DNA of 64,000 nucleotides from Heliocidaris erythrogramma (Eukaryota; Echinodermata; Echinoidea; Camarodonta; Echinometridae). The notes under the pieces were generated by a model. It saw only the letters and a program-made list of their open reading frames with translations, was not told the origin of the DNA and ran no database searches. Positions 45,206-57,695 of this stretch are shown here, in pieces. Positions within the stretch are counted from its first letter, which is position 1. Every line of letters starts with the position of its first letter. The stretch spans positions 14,577,725 to 14,641,724 of the forward strand of contig CM046866.1 in assembly GCA_025617745.1 (NCBI GenBank), given 5' to 3'. Both the position numbers and the translations under genes were made by a program.

Positions 45206-47727
45206 CTAGAATTTAATTCGTCATGAGGACGAATTAGGTGGTCTGTCTTTCAATTTGTATGATCATAATAATGGGGAAATACTAAACTGAAGATTGGAAG
45301 TCAAGAATGCCACGCATGGAGATGCTTCTTGAGGACAGGAATTTAGAAATATGTCTGAAACGGTAATTGGAAGATGTGATAATATTTGTGCAAGATAACA
45401 ATCATAATGATGATGATTATCATGACGGTGATACTATATCATCACCATCATCATCATTATATCATCATAACAGTGATGATGATAATGAAGTTGATGATAA
45501 TCATCAGCATCATCATGAAAATCATGGCAGTGATGATGATAATGATGGTGATGATAATCATGATGATGATCATTATATCATCATGACAGTGATGATGATA
45601 ATGATGTTGATGATAATCATGATGATGATCATTATAATTATCATCATGACAGTAATGATGAAAATTATGTTGATGTTAATCATCATTATCATCATCATCA
45701 ACATCATGAATATGATAACAGTGATGATGATAATGATGTTGATGATAATCATGATGATGATATAATGATGATGATGACGGTGATGATGATGATGATGATG
45801 ATGATGATAATGGTGATGACCATGACTGAAATGATATTGATCTTAGCCATGCCAAATATGAAAGAGAAATGAAATTTAGTTATGAAGATACAGCCATGAG
45901 TTGATTTTTACAAAAATGCCACCTGGATGACGTCACAATAATCTTATGACTTTGAAAAAGATGCGGGGACTTGACCTTATTAGGATTGATGACTGACGAA
46001 AATTTGAAGATAATTGACTATGCCAACTTTGAGAAATTGTGATATCAAATAGCACTATTTGACATAGCAGGATACTTGGGATATAAAGCCCATAGCTCTA
46101 ATACACGACAGGGAATCACGATTTCCATAGGGTTATACATAAACTACTGCACACTACTTTCCAATAGACATAACACGCAAAATAAGGCAGTTTATTACTT
46201 GGTTTGTGCTTGTTTATGTTATAATAGTCGAAGATGATGGTAAAATGAAAGGCAAAAAGAAGCAAAAAAAAAATGTTTTTTTTAATGGACCCACCGGGGA
46301 TCGAACCTGGGTCACCGGAATGAGAGGCAAGTGCTTTGACCAATAGACCAAAATATTTCCCATAGAGATAACACGTGAACGAAAAACCGGATTCTCAAAT
46401 CACATTTTGTAGTGAAAAATTGGGCATGATCCCGACATCTGATCAAAATTTGGAGACCACACTTATGAAAGCATATAGTCTCAGCTATAACATACTAAAA
46501 TCTGGAAGAAAATAGACCAAAAACAACTGAGATACAGCTCAGAGAACAATGTCATGTAGATTCATGATTCGAAAAAAAATCATCTTCCATAGACATAACA
46601 CGCAAATAGGGAAAATTCTGACATGGCATCTTTAATTGAAAATTTCACTGTGATGACGTCATCAAAATGAAAAATGGTGGGAACTGATTTTGTAGGAAAT
46701 TATCTCAGCTACAACATATCAAAATCTGGGCGAAAAACGACAAATAATTACGAATCTAGAGCCAAATTTGCATAAATGTGATGACGTCAAAACATGAAAA
46801 ATGGAAATTTTGAGTTTTGGCGGCATTTCGATGACGTCATAATGTTTATAAGGGTCAAATGATACATGAAATGAAATCTATAATTCATACCCTACATGAT
46901 GAAGAAAAAAAATTGGGAGGTTTGTGGACTATTTAAACAGCTAGAGTTAATTTTGTAGAGGCATGTTTTTGCACGTTTTTTCGTTATTTTCGCCATAGAC
47001 GCGCGCACGGAATTTGAACTTTGACGCGCCCGTACGACCTTATTATTGATTGAAATTGATTTCAAGATGATGGAAATGATGAAGAAAAGTGTCAGGATTG
47101 CAAATCAATCGAAAGAACAGCGTTTTAACGTTATTTACGACTTGCGCGCGCGTAAAACGCGCGCGCGGATGTTTACGCACGGAAATTTTTGAAATGCTCA
47201 AAATGACCTGAAACGTGTGCAGACTTGATCCTACGTTATTTTGAGCATTTTAAAATTTTGACGCGCGCGTACGCGCACGTCATGACCTGTAGATGACCTG
47301 TGAGGACATGACTTGATGACCCATCATGTGAAGTTTATGTGATGTGAACATAGTTGATTTTTGATGATCGATTATGAAGATATAATCGATTTTGTAAATT
47401 TACAAAATGGCGTCTTGATGACGTCATGATGACCTGATGACCTCCAAAAGCTTACTGGACCATGTCCATGATTGACCTCATAGATGACATGAAACTCGAT
47501 GATATTGACCTGGCCGATTTTGAGATGTGGTGGCCACAACAATTTGTAATAAAAAGAAGAAATAAATAAATATTAAAGAAAATTCTGACAAAATTAAAAG
47601 GAGGTCTGTCATAAATGACAGACCACCTAATAATAAATAATAAATAAATAAATAAAGAAAGAAAATTCTGACGAAATTAAGAGTGGTCTGTCGACTACGA
47701 CAGACCACCTAATTATAATAATAACAA
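45206..47727 (-). mobile_element. Array unit 2 (2.52 kb), Helitron-like, long type
   Basis: CTAGAATTTAATTCGTC edge and hairpin as in unit 1. ATC/ATG microsatellite 45405-45830, a type-B tRNA-like segment at 46285-46352, and five TGACGTCA sites. It ends in two consecutive dyads (47622-47650 and 47679-47708) of the form GGTCTGTC...GACAGACCACCT. That is the complement of the ATTAGGTGGTCTGTC found just inside the other end. Confidence 0.65.
46285..46352 (-). ncRNA. tRNA-like segment, type B
   Basis: Minus strand: A box TGGTCTATTGGTCAAAGC, loop-like CTCTCAT, B box GGTTCGATCCC, 3' side CCGGTGGGTCCA and then a T run. Resembles Glu/Gly tRNA in the arms; the acceptor 5' strand is absent. Confidence 0.65.
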
Positions 47728-49540
47728 CTAGAATTTAATTCGTCATGAGGACGAATTAGGTGGTCTGTCTTTCAATTTGTACGATCATGATTGTAATCAG
47801 GATGATCATAATAATGGGGAAATGCTAAACTGAAGATAGGATGTCAAGAATGCCATGAATGGAGAAGCTTCTTGAGGACAGGAATGTAGCAAAATGTGTA
47901 AGGGTCATTGTAAAATGATTATGGTGATGATGATAATGGTGATTATGATGATTATAATGATATAATGATGATGGCGATGATATAATAATAGCGATGATGA
48001 TCACGACGGTGACCATAATAATGATGATGATACAGGATACTTGGGAGATTAACCCCATAGCTCTAATGCAGGACAGGAAATCACAATTTCCATAGGGTTG
48101 TACACAAACTACTGCACACTACTTTCTAATAGACATAATACGGAAAATAAGGCAGTTTATTACATGATTTGTGATTTTTTATGTTACAATAGTCGAAGAG
48201 GATGGTAAAATGACAGGCAAAAAGAAGCAAAAAAAAAAAAAAAAAAAAATCGGCCCCGGGGATCGAACCAGGTACCTTGACCATGGTAGTCATGTGCTTT
48301 ACCGATAGACCAGAATATTTCCCATAGAGATAACACGTAAACGAAAACGGGATTCTCAAATCACATTTTGTACTGAAAAATTGGGCATGATCCCGACATC
48401 TGATCAAAATTTGGAGACCACACTTGTAAAAGCTTATAGTCTCAGCTACAACATATTAAAATCTGGAAGAAAATAGACAAAAAATAACTGAGATACTGCT
48501 CAGAGAACGATGTCATGTAGATTCATGATTCGAAAAAAAATCATCTTCCATAGACATAACACGCAAATAGAGAAAATCTGACATGTCGTCTTTAATTGAA
48601 GATTTCAGTGTGATGACGTCATGAAAATGAAAAATGGTGGTGACTGATCTTGTAGAGAATTGTCTCAGCTATAACATATCAAAATTTGGAAGAAAATCGA
48701 TCACCTATTACTGAAATATTAGCAAATGAATACAAAAATGATGACGTCATTTTTTCAACATCATTTTTTTGAGTTCATATGCAAATATGATGACGTTAGA
48801 ACATGCGATCGGCAAAAATTCTGCATGAATTCCAATCTACAACTCACAGGCTTTCATAATATGTACAGAAATTTGGGGGGTTTCCTCGCGTTCTGACGAG
48901 CTATGGCGGATTCTAGATAGGCATGTTTTTACCACTTTTTACATTAGAATGCCCATTGACGTGCGCACGAATTTGAAAGTTTGACGCGCGCGTACGACAT
49001 TATGGAAGGTCGAGATTGACTGTAAATAGTTGGAAATTGTCAAGAATAGTGTCAGGAAGACAAAATATGCGAAAAATGGCGTTTTTACGTTCTCTACGCG
49101 CTGTGTGCGCGCATAACGCGCGCACGGACGCGCACGGACAGAAAAATTCAAAATGCTTAAAATGTCCTGGACAATACTCTAATTTGATTAAAAAGTGATT
49201 TTGAGCATTTCTAAATTTTGACGCGCGCGTACGTGCGCGTCATGATGCGCGCGCGGATTTTGATGACATTTTATGTTGACCCTTGACCTGAAGTTCATGT
49301 GTGTCAAATATGGTTCATTTTTGATGACTCGTTATGAAGATATGATTGATAATGTGATTTCACAAAATGGCGCCTGGATGACGTCACGATGACCTGATGA
49401 CTTTGATAATGATAGGGGCACTTGATCTGCTATGGCCTGATAATTGACGAAAATCTGAAGAAAATTGATCGAGTTGATTTTGAGAATTCACGGTCACAAG
49501 AAATAAGTTGAAAATAAAGAATAAATAATAATAATAATAA
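47728..49540 (-). mobile_element. Array unit 3 (1.81 kb), Helitron-like, short type
   Basis: Same plan as unit 1: type-A tRNA-like segment, no terminal dyad, ends in (AAT)n. Differs from unit 1 from about 48650 on, where a segment with TTACTGAAATATTAGC and GTTTCCTCGCGTTCTGACG replaces part of it. Confidence 0.65.
48251..48313 (-). ncRNA. tRNA-like segment, type A
   Basis: As at 43927; B box GGTTCGATCCC followed by a long T run on the minus strand. Confidence 0.6.
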
Positions 49541-51759
49541 CTAGAATTTAATTCGTCATGAGGACGAATTAGGTGGTCTGTCTTTCAATTGGTACGATCA
49601 TGATTGTAATCAGGATGATCATAAAAATGGGGAAATACTAAACTGAAGATAGGAAGTCAAGAATGCCATGCATGGAGATGCTTCTTGAGGACAGGAATGC
49701 AGAAAATGTGTGGAACGGTCATTGGAAGATGTGATAATATTTGTGGAAGATAACAATCATGATAATGGTGATGATTATCATGATGAAGGTGATATAATGA
49801 TGGTGATGACAATAATAATAGCAATGATGATCATGACGGTGATGATATTATATCATCATCATCATCATGAATATCATCATGACAGTGATGATGATAATGA
49901 TGTTGAAGATAATCATGATGATGATCATTATATCATGACAGTGCTGATGATAATGATGTTGATAATCATCATCATCATCATCATCATGAATATCATCATG
50001 ACAGTGATGATAATGAAGTTGATGATAATCATCAGCATCATCATGAATATCATGACAGTGATGATGATAATGATGTTGAGGATAATCATCATCATGAATA
50101 TCGTGACAGTGATGATGATAATGATGTTGATGATAATCATGATCATCATCATGATTATCATCAACATCATTATCATTTTGAGAAATTGTGATATCAAAGA
50201 GGACTAATGATATTGCAGGATAGCTTTAATACACGTCAGGGAATCAGATTTTCCATAGGGTTATACATAAACCACTGCACACTACTTTCTAATCGACATA
50301 ACACTCAAAATAAGGCAGTTTATTACGTGGTTTGTGATTGCTTATGTTATAATAGTCGAACAAGATGGTAAAATGAAAGGCAAAAAGAAGCAAAAAAAAA
50401 AAAAAAAAAATTTAATGGACCCACCGGGAATCGAACCTGGGTCACCAGAGTGAGAGGCAAGTGCTTTGACCAATATACCAAAACATTTCCCATAGAGATA
50501 ACACGTAAACGAAATCGGGATTCTCAAATCCCATTTTGTAGTGAAAAATTGGGGATGATCCGGACATCTGATCAAAAATTGGAGACCACACTTATAAAAG
50601 CTTATAGTCTCAGCTATAACATACTAAAATCTGGAAGAAAATGGACCAAAAACAACTAAGATACAGCTCAGAGAACAATGTTATGTAGATTCATGATTTA
50701 AAAAAAAATCATCTTCCATAGACATAACACGCAAATAGGGACAATTCTGACATGGCATCTTTAATTGAAAATTTCACTGTGATGACGTCATCAAAATGAA
50801 AAATGGTGGAGACTGATTTTGTAGGAAATTGCCTCAGCTACAACATATTAAAATCTGGACGAAAAAACGACCAATAATTACGAATCGAGAGCCAAATTTG
50901 CATAAATGTGATGACGTCAAAACATGAAAAATGGAAATTTTGAATTCTGGCGCCATTTTGATGACGTCATAATGTTTATAAGGGTCAAATGATACATGAA
51001 ATCATATCTATGATTCATACCCTACCTGATGATGAAAAAAAATTGGGGGTTTATGGACTATTTAAAGAGCTAGAGTTAATTTTGTAGAGGCATGTTTTTG
51101 CACGTTTTTACGTTATTTTCGCCATAGACGCGCGCACGGATTTTGAACTTTGACGCGCCCGTACGACGATATTATTGATTGAAATTGATTCCAAGTTGAT
51201 GGAAATGATGAAGAAAAGTGTCAGGATTGCAAATCAATAAAAAAAACAGCGCTTTAACGTTATTTACGACTTGCACGCGCGTAAAACGCGCGCGCGGACG
51301 CTTACGCACGGACAATTTTGAAATGCTCAAAATGACCTGAAACGTATGCAGACTTGATCCTACGTTATTTTGAGCATTTTAAAATTTTGACGCGCGCGTA
51401 CGCGCACGTCCTGACCTCTAGATGACCTGTGAGGTCATGACTTGATGACCCGTCATGTGAAGTTTATGTGATGTGAATATAGTTGATTTTTGATGATCGA
51501 TTATGAAGATATAATCGATCTTGTAAATTTACAAAATGGCGTCTTGATGACGTCACGATGACCTGATGACCTCCAAAAGCTTAATGGACCATGTACATGA
51601 TTGACCTCATACATGACATGAAACGCGATGACATTGACATGGCCGATTTGAGATTTGGTGGGAACAACAATTTGTAATAAAAAGAAGAAATAATAAAAAT
51701 AAAGAAGAAAATTCTGACAAAATTAATAGGTGATCTGTCGATATCGACAGACCACCTAA
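49541..51759 (-). mobile_element. Array unit 4 (2.22 kb), Helitron-like, long type
   Basis: Same plan as unit 2, with one terminal dyad (51728-51757, GGTGATCTGTCG/CGACAGACCACC). It joins the next unit directly: CACCTAA|CTAGAATTT. Confidence 0.65.
50416..50480 (-). ncRNA. tRNA-like segment, type B
   Basis: B box slightly changed (GGTTCGATTCCC) and followed by a T run on the minus strand. Confidence 0.6.
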
Positions 51760-53085
51760 CTAGAATTTAATTCGTCATGAGGACGAATTAGGTGGTCTGT
51801 CTTTCAATTTGTACGATCATGATTATAATCAGGATGATCATAATAATGGGGAAATACTAAACTGAAGATAGGATGTCAAGAATGCCATGAATGGAGATGC
51901 TTCTTGAGGACGGGAATGTAGCAAAATGTGTAACGGTCATTGTAAAATGATTATGGTGATGATGATAATGGTGATTATGATGATTATAATGATATAATGA
52001 TGATGGCGATGATATAATAATAGCGATGATGATCATGACGGTGATGATAATAATGATGATCATACAGGATACTTGGGAGATTAACCCCATAGCTCTAATA
52101 CAGGACAGGAAATCACAATTTCCATAGGGTCGTACACAAACTACTGCACACTACTTTCTAATAGACATAATACGGAAAATAAGGCAGTTTATTACATGAT
52201 TTGTGATTTTTTATGTTATACTAGTCGAAGATGATGGTAAAATGACAGGCAAAAAGAAGCAAAAAAAAAAATTTGTTATGGACCCACCGGGGATCGAACC
52301 TGGGTCACCGGAATGGGAGGCAAGTGCTTTGACCAATAGACCAAAATATTTCCCATAGAGATAACACGTAAACGAAAACGGGATTCTCAAATCACATTTT
52401 GTACTGAAAAAATTGGGCATGATCCCGACATCTGATAAAAAATTGGAGACCACACTTGTAAAAGCTTATAGTCTCAGCTACAACATATTAAAATCTGGAA
52501 GAAAATAGACCAAAAATAACTGAGATACTGCTCAGAGAACGATGTCATGTAGATTCATGATTCGAAAAAAAATCATCTTCCATAGACATAACACGCAAAT
52601 AGGGAAAATTCTGACATGGCATCTTTAATTGAAAATTTCAGTGTGATGACGTCATCAAAATGAAAAATGGTGGGAACAGATCTTGTAGAGAATTGTATCA
52701 GCTATAACATATCAAAATTTGGAAGAAAATCGATCACCTATTACTGAAATATTAGCAAATGAATACAAAAATGACGACGTCATTTTTTCAAAATCATTTT
52801 TTTGAGTTCATATGCAAATATGATGACGTTAGAACATGCGATCGGCAAAAATTCTGCATGAATTCCAATCTACAACTCACAGGCTTTCATAATATGTACA
52901 GAAATTTGGGGGTTTCCTCGCGTTCTGACGAGCTATGGCGGATGACTTTGATAATGATAGGGGCACTTGATCTGCTATGGCCTGATAATTGACGAAAATC
53001 TGAAGAAAATTGATCGAGTTGATTTTGAGAATTCACGGTCACAAGAAATAAGTTGAAAATAAAGAATAAATAATAATAATAATAA
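51760..53085 (-). mobile_element. Array unit 5 (1.33 kb), internally deleted
   Basis: Nearly identical to unit 6 up to about 52942. The sequence then jumps from CTATGGCGGAT to GACTTTGATAATGATAGGGG. About 530 bp of CG-rich sequence present in unit 6 is missing. The tail matches that of unit 3. Confidence 0.65.
52279..52345 (-). ncRNA. tRNA-like segment, type B
   Basis: Identical to the one in unit 6, including GGGAGGCAAG on the plus strand. Confidence 0.6.
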
Positions 53086-54946
53086 CTAGAATTTAATTCG
53101 TCATGAGGACGAATTAGGTGGTCTGTCTTTCAATTTGTACGATCATGATTATAATCAGGATGATCATAATAATGGGGAAATACTAAACTGAAGATAGGAT
53201 GTCAAGAATGCCATGAATGGAGATGCTTCTTGAGGACGGGAATGTAGCAAAATGTGTAACGGTCATTGTAAAATGATTATGGTGATGATGATAATGGTGA
53301 TTATGATGATTATAATGATATAATGATGATGGCGATGATATAATAATAGCGATGATGATCATGACGGTGATGATAATAATGATGATCATACAGGATACTT
53401 GGGAGATTAACCCCATAGCTCTAATACAGGACAGGAAATCACAATTTCCATAGGGTCGTACACAAACTACTGCACACTACTTTCTAATAGACATAATACG
53501 GAAAATAAGGCAGTTTATTACATGATTTGTGATTTTTTATGTTATACTAGTCGAAGATGATGGTAAAATGACAGGCAAAAAGAAGCAAAAAAAAAAATTT
53601 GTTATGGACCCACCGGGGATCGAACCTGGGTCACCGGAATGGGAGGCAAGTGCTTTGACCAATAGACCAAAATATTTCCCATAGAGATAACACGTAAACG
53701 AAAACGGGATTCTCAAATCACATTTTGTACTGAAAAATTGGGCATGATCCCGACATCTGATAAAAATTGGAGACCACACTTGTAAAAGCTTATAGTCTCA
53801 GCTACAACATATTAAAATCTGGAAGAAAATAGACCAAAAATAACTGAGATACTGCTCAGAGAACGATGTCATGTAGATTCATGATTCGAAAAAAAATCAT
53901 CTTCCATAGACATAACACGCAAATAGGGAAAATTCTGACATGGCATCTTTAATTGAAAATTTCAGTGTGATGACGTCATCAAAATGAAAAATGGTGGTAA
54001 CAGATCTTGTAGAGAATTGTATCAGCTATAACATATCAAAATTTGGAAGAAAATCGATCACCTATTACTGAAATATTAGCAAATGAATACAAAAATGATG
54101 ACGTCATTTTTTCAAAATCATTTTTTTGAGTTCATATGCAAATATGATGACGTTAGAACATGCGATCGGCAAAAATTCTGCATGAATTCCAATCTACAAC
54201 TCACAGGCTTTCATAATATGTACAGAAATTTGGGGGTTTCCTCGCGTTCTGACGAGCTATGGCGGATTCTAGATAGGCATGTTTTTACCACTTTTTACAT
54301 TAGAATGCCCATTGACGTGCGCACGAATTTGAAAGTTTGACGCGCGCGTACGACATTATGGAAGGTCGAGATTGACTGTAAATAGTTGGAAATTGTCAAG
54401 AATAGTGTCAGGAAGACAAAATATGCGAAAAACGGCGTTTTTACGTTCTCTACGCGCTGTGTGCGCGCATAACGCGCGCACGGACGCGCACGGACAGAAA
54501 AATTCAAAATGCTTAAAATGTCCTGGACAATACTCTAATTTGATTAAAAAGTGATTTTAAGCATTTCTAAATTTTGACGCGCGCGTACGTGCGCGTCATG
54601 ATGCGCGCGCGGATTTTGATGACATTTTATGTTGACCCTTGACCTGAAGTTCATGTGTGTCAATTATGGTTCATTTTGGATGACTCGTTATGAAGATATG
54701 ATTGATAATGTGATTTCACAAAATGGCGCCTGGATGACGTCACGATGACCTGATGACCTTGATAATGATAGGGCACTTGATCTGCTATGGCCTGATAATT
54801 GACGAAAATCTGAAGAAAATTGATCGAGTTGATTTTGAGAATTCACGGTCACAAGAAATAAGTTGAAAATAAAGAATAAATAATAATAATAAAGAAAATT
54901 CTGACGAAATTAAGAGGTGATCTGTCGATACCGACAGACCACCTAA
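53086..54946 (-). mobile_element. Array unit 6 (1.86 kb), Helitron-like
   Basis: The start copies unit 5 almost base for base and the second half copies unit 3. It has a terminal dyad at 54914-54943, then CACCTAA|CTAG. It looks recombinant between the short and long types. Confidence 0.65.
53604..53670 (-). ncRNA. tRNA-like segment, type B
   Basis: Same sequence as in unit 5, followed by a T run on the minus strand. Confidence 0.6.
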
Positions 54947-57279
54947 CTAGAATTTAATTCGTCATGAGGACGAATTAGGTGGTCTGTCTTTCAATTGGTA
55001 TGATCATCATTGTAATCAGGATGATCATAATAATGGGGAAATACTAAACTGAAGATAGGAAGTCAAGAATGCCACGCATGGAGATGCTTCTTGAGGACAG
55101 GAATGTAGAAAATGTGTGGAACGGTCATTGGAAGATGTGATAATATTTGTGGAAGATAACAATCATGATAATGGTGATGATTATCATGATAAAGGTGATA
55201 TAATGATGGTGATGACAATAATAATAGCAATGATGATCATGACGGTGATGATATTATATCATCATCATCATCATGAATATCATCATGACAGTGATGATGA
55301 TAATGATGTTGAAGATAATCATGATGATGATCATTATATCATCATGACAGTGCTGATGATAATGATGTTGATAATTATCATCATCATCATCATCATGAAT
55401 ATCATCATGACAGTGATGATAATGAAGTTGATGATAATCATCAGCATCATCATGAATATCATGACAGTGATGATGATAATGATGTTGAGGATAATCATCA
55501 TCATGAATATCGTGACAGTGATGATGATAATGATGTTGAGGATAATCATCATCATGAATATCGTGACAGTGATGATGATAATGATGTTGATGATAATCAT
55601 GATGATGATCATGATTATCATCAACATCATTATCATTTTGAGAAATTGTGATATCAAATAGGACTTATGATATTGCAGGATAGCTTTAATACACTTCAGG
55701 GAATCAGATTTTCCATAGGGTTACACATAAACTACTGCACACTACTTTCTAATAGACATAACATGCAAAATAAGACATTTTATTACTTTGTTTGTGATTG
55801 CTTATGTTATAATAGTCGAATAAGATGGTAAAATGAAAGGCAAAAAGAAGCAAAAAAAAAAAATTTTTTTAATGGACCCACCGGGGATCGAACCTGGGTC
55901 ACCGGAATGAGAGGCAAGTGCTTTGACCAATATACCAAAACATTTCCCATAGAGATAACACGCAAACGAAAAACGGGATTCTGAAATTCCATTTTGTAGT
56001 GAAAAATTGGGCATGATCCCGACATCTGATCAAAAATTGGAGACCACATTTGTAAAAGCTTATAGTCTCAGCTATAACATACTAAAATCTGGAAGAAAAT
56101 AGACCAAAAACAACTGAGATACAGCTCAGAGAACAATGTCATGTAGATTCATGATTCGAAAAAAAATCATCTTCCATAGACATAACACGCAAATAGGGAA
56201 AATTCTGACATGGCATCTTTAATTGAAAATTTCACTGTGATGACGTCATCAAAATGAAAAACCGTGATAATTGATCTTGTAGAGAATTGTCTCAGCTATG
56301 ACATAGCAAAATCTGGGCGAAAAACGACTAATAATTACGAAACTAGAGCCAAATTTGCATAAATGTGACGGCGTCAAAACATGAAAATTGGAAAATTTTG
56401 AATTCTGGCGTCATTTTGATGACGTCATAATGTTTATAAGGGTCAAATGATACATGAAATGAAATCTATGATTCATACCCTACGTGATGATGACAAAAAA
56501 ATTGGGGGGTTTGTGGACTATTTAAAGAGCTAGAGTTAATTTTGTAGAGGCATGTTTTTGCACGTTTTGACGTTATTTTCGCCATAGACGCGCGCACGGA
56601 TTTTGAACTTTGACGCGCCCGTACGACCTTATTATTGATTGAAATTGATTCCAAGTTGATGGAAATGATGAAGAAAAGTGTCAGGATTGTAAATCAATCA
56701 AAAAAAACAGCGATTTAACGTTATTTACGACTTGTGCGCGCGTAAAACGCGCGCGCGGACGCTTACGTACGGATATTTTTGAAATGCTCAAAATGACCTG
56801 AAACGTGTGCAGACTTGATCCTACGTGATTTTGAGCATTTTTAAATTTTGACGCGCGCGTACGCGCACGTCCTGACCTCTAGATGACCTGTGAGGACATG
56901 ACTTGATGACCCGTCATCTGAAGTTTATGTGATGTGAATATAGTTGATTTTTGATGATCGATTATGAAGATATAACCGATCTTGTAAATTTACAAAATGG
57001 CGTCTTGATGACGTCACGATGACCTGATGACCTCCAAAAGCTTAATGGACCATGTCCATGATTGACCTTATACATGACATGAAACTCGATGATATTGACC
57101 TGGCCGATTTTGAGATTTGGTGGCCACAAGAATTTGTCATAAAGAGAAGAAATAAAAAGAAAATTCTGACAAAATTAAAAGGTGATCTGTCGATACCGAC
57201 AGACCACCTAATAAAGAAAGAAAATTCTGACGAAATTAAGAGGTGGTCTGTCGACTACGACAGACCACCTAATAATAAA
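54947..57279 (-). mobile_element. Array unit 7 (2.33 kb), Helitron-like, long type
   Basis: Closely follows unit 4, with one extra microsatellite block near 55510-55570 and two terminal dyads (57179-57208 and 57240-57270). It contains the short plus-strand frame MIDLIHDMKLDD...WWPQEF near its right end. Confidence 0.65.
55873..55936 (-). ncRNA. tRNA-like segment, type B
   Basis: As in unit 2, with a T run on the minus strand. Confidence 0.6.
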
Positions 57280-57695
57280 CTAGACTTGAATTCGTCACGA
57301 AGACGAATTAGGTGGTCTGTCCTTAAATTGGCACGATCATGATTGTAATCAGGATGATCATATTAATGGGGAAATACTAAACAGAAGACAGGATGTCAAG
57401 AATGCCATGAATGGAGATGCTTCCTGAGGACAGGAATGTAGCAAAATGTGTATCGGTCATTGTAAAATGATTATGGTGATGATAACGGTGATTATGATGA
57501 TTATAATGACATAATGATGATGGCGATGATATAATAGTAGCGATGATGATCATGATGGTGATGATAATAATGATGATGATACAGGATACTTGGGAGATTA
57601 ACACCATAGCTCTAATACAGGACAGGAAATCACAATTTGCCATAGGGTTGTACATAAACTACTGCACACTACTTTCTAATAGACATAATACGGAA
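57280..57695 (-). mobile_element. Array unit 8, 416-bp fragment
   Basis: Starts with the variant edge CTAGACTTGAATTCGTCACG and its compensated hairpin AATTCGTC-ACGAA-GACGAATT. It is cut at AATACGGAA, where unit 9 begins. Confidence 0.65.

Noticed and set aside
45367-55661. Asp/Asn/His- or Ile/Met-rich open frames in the array
   Set aside because: They are the GATGAT/ATCATC microsatellite read in different frames on both strands, with no conserved start or end.
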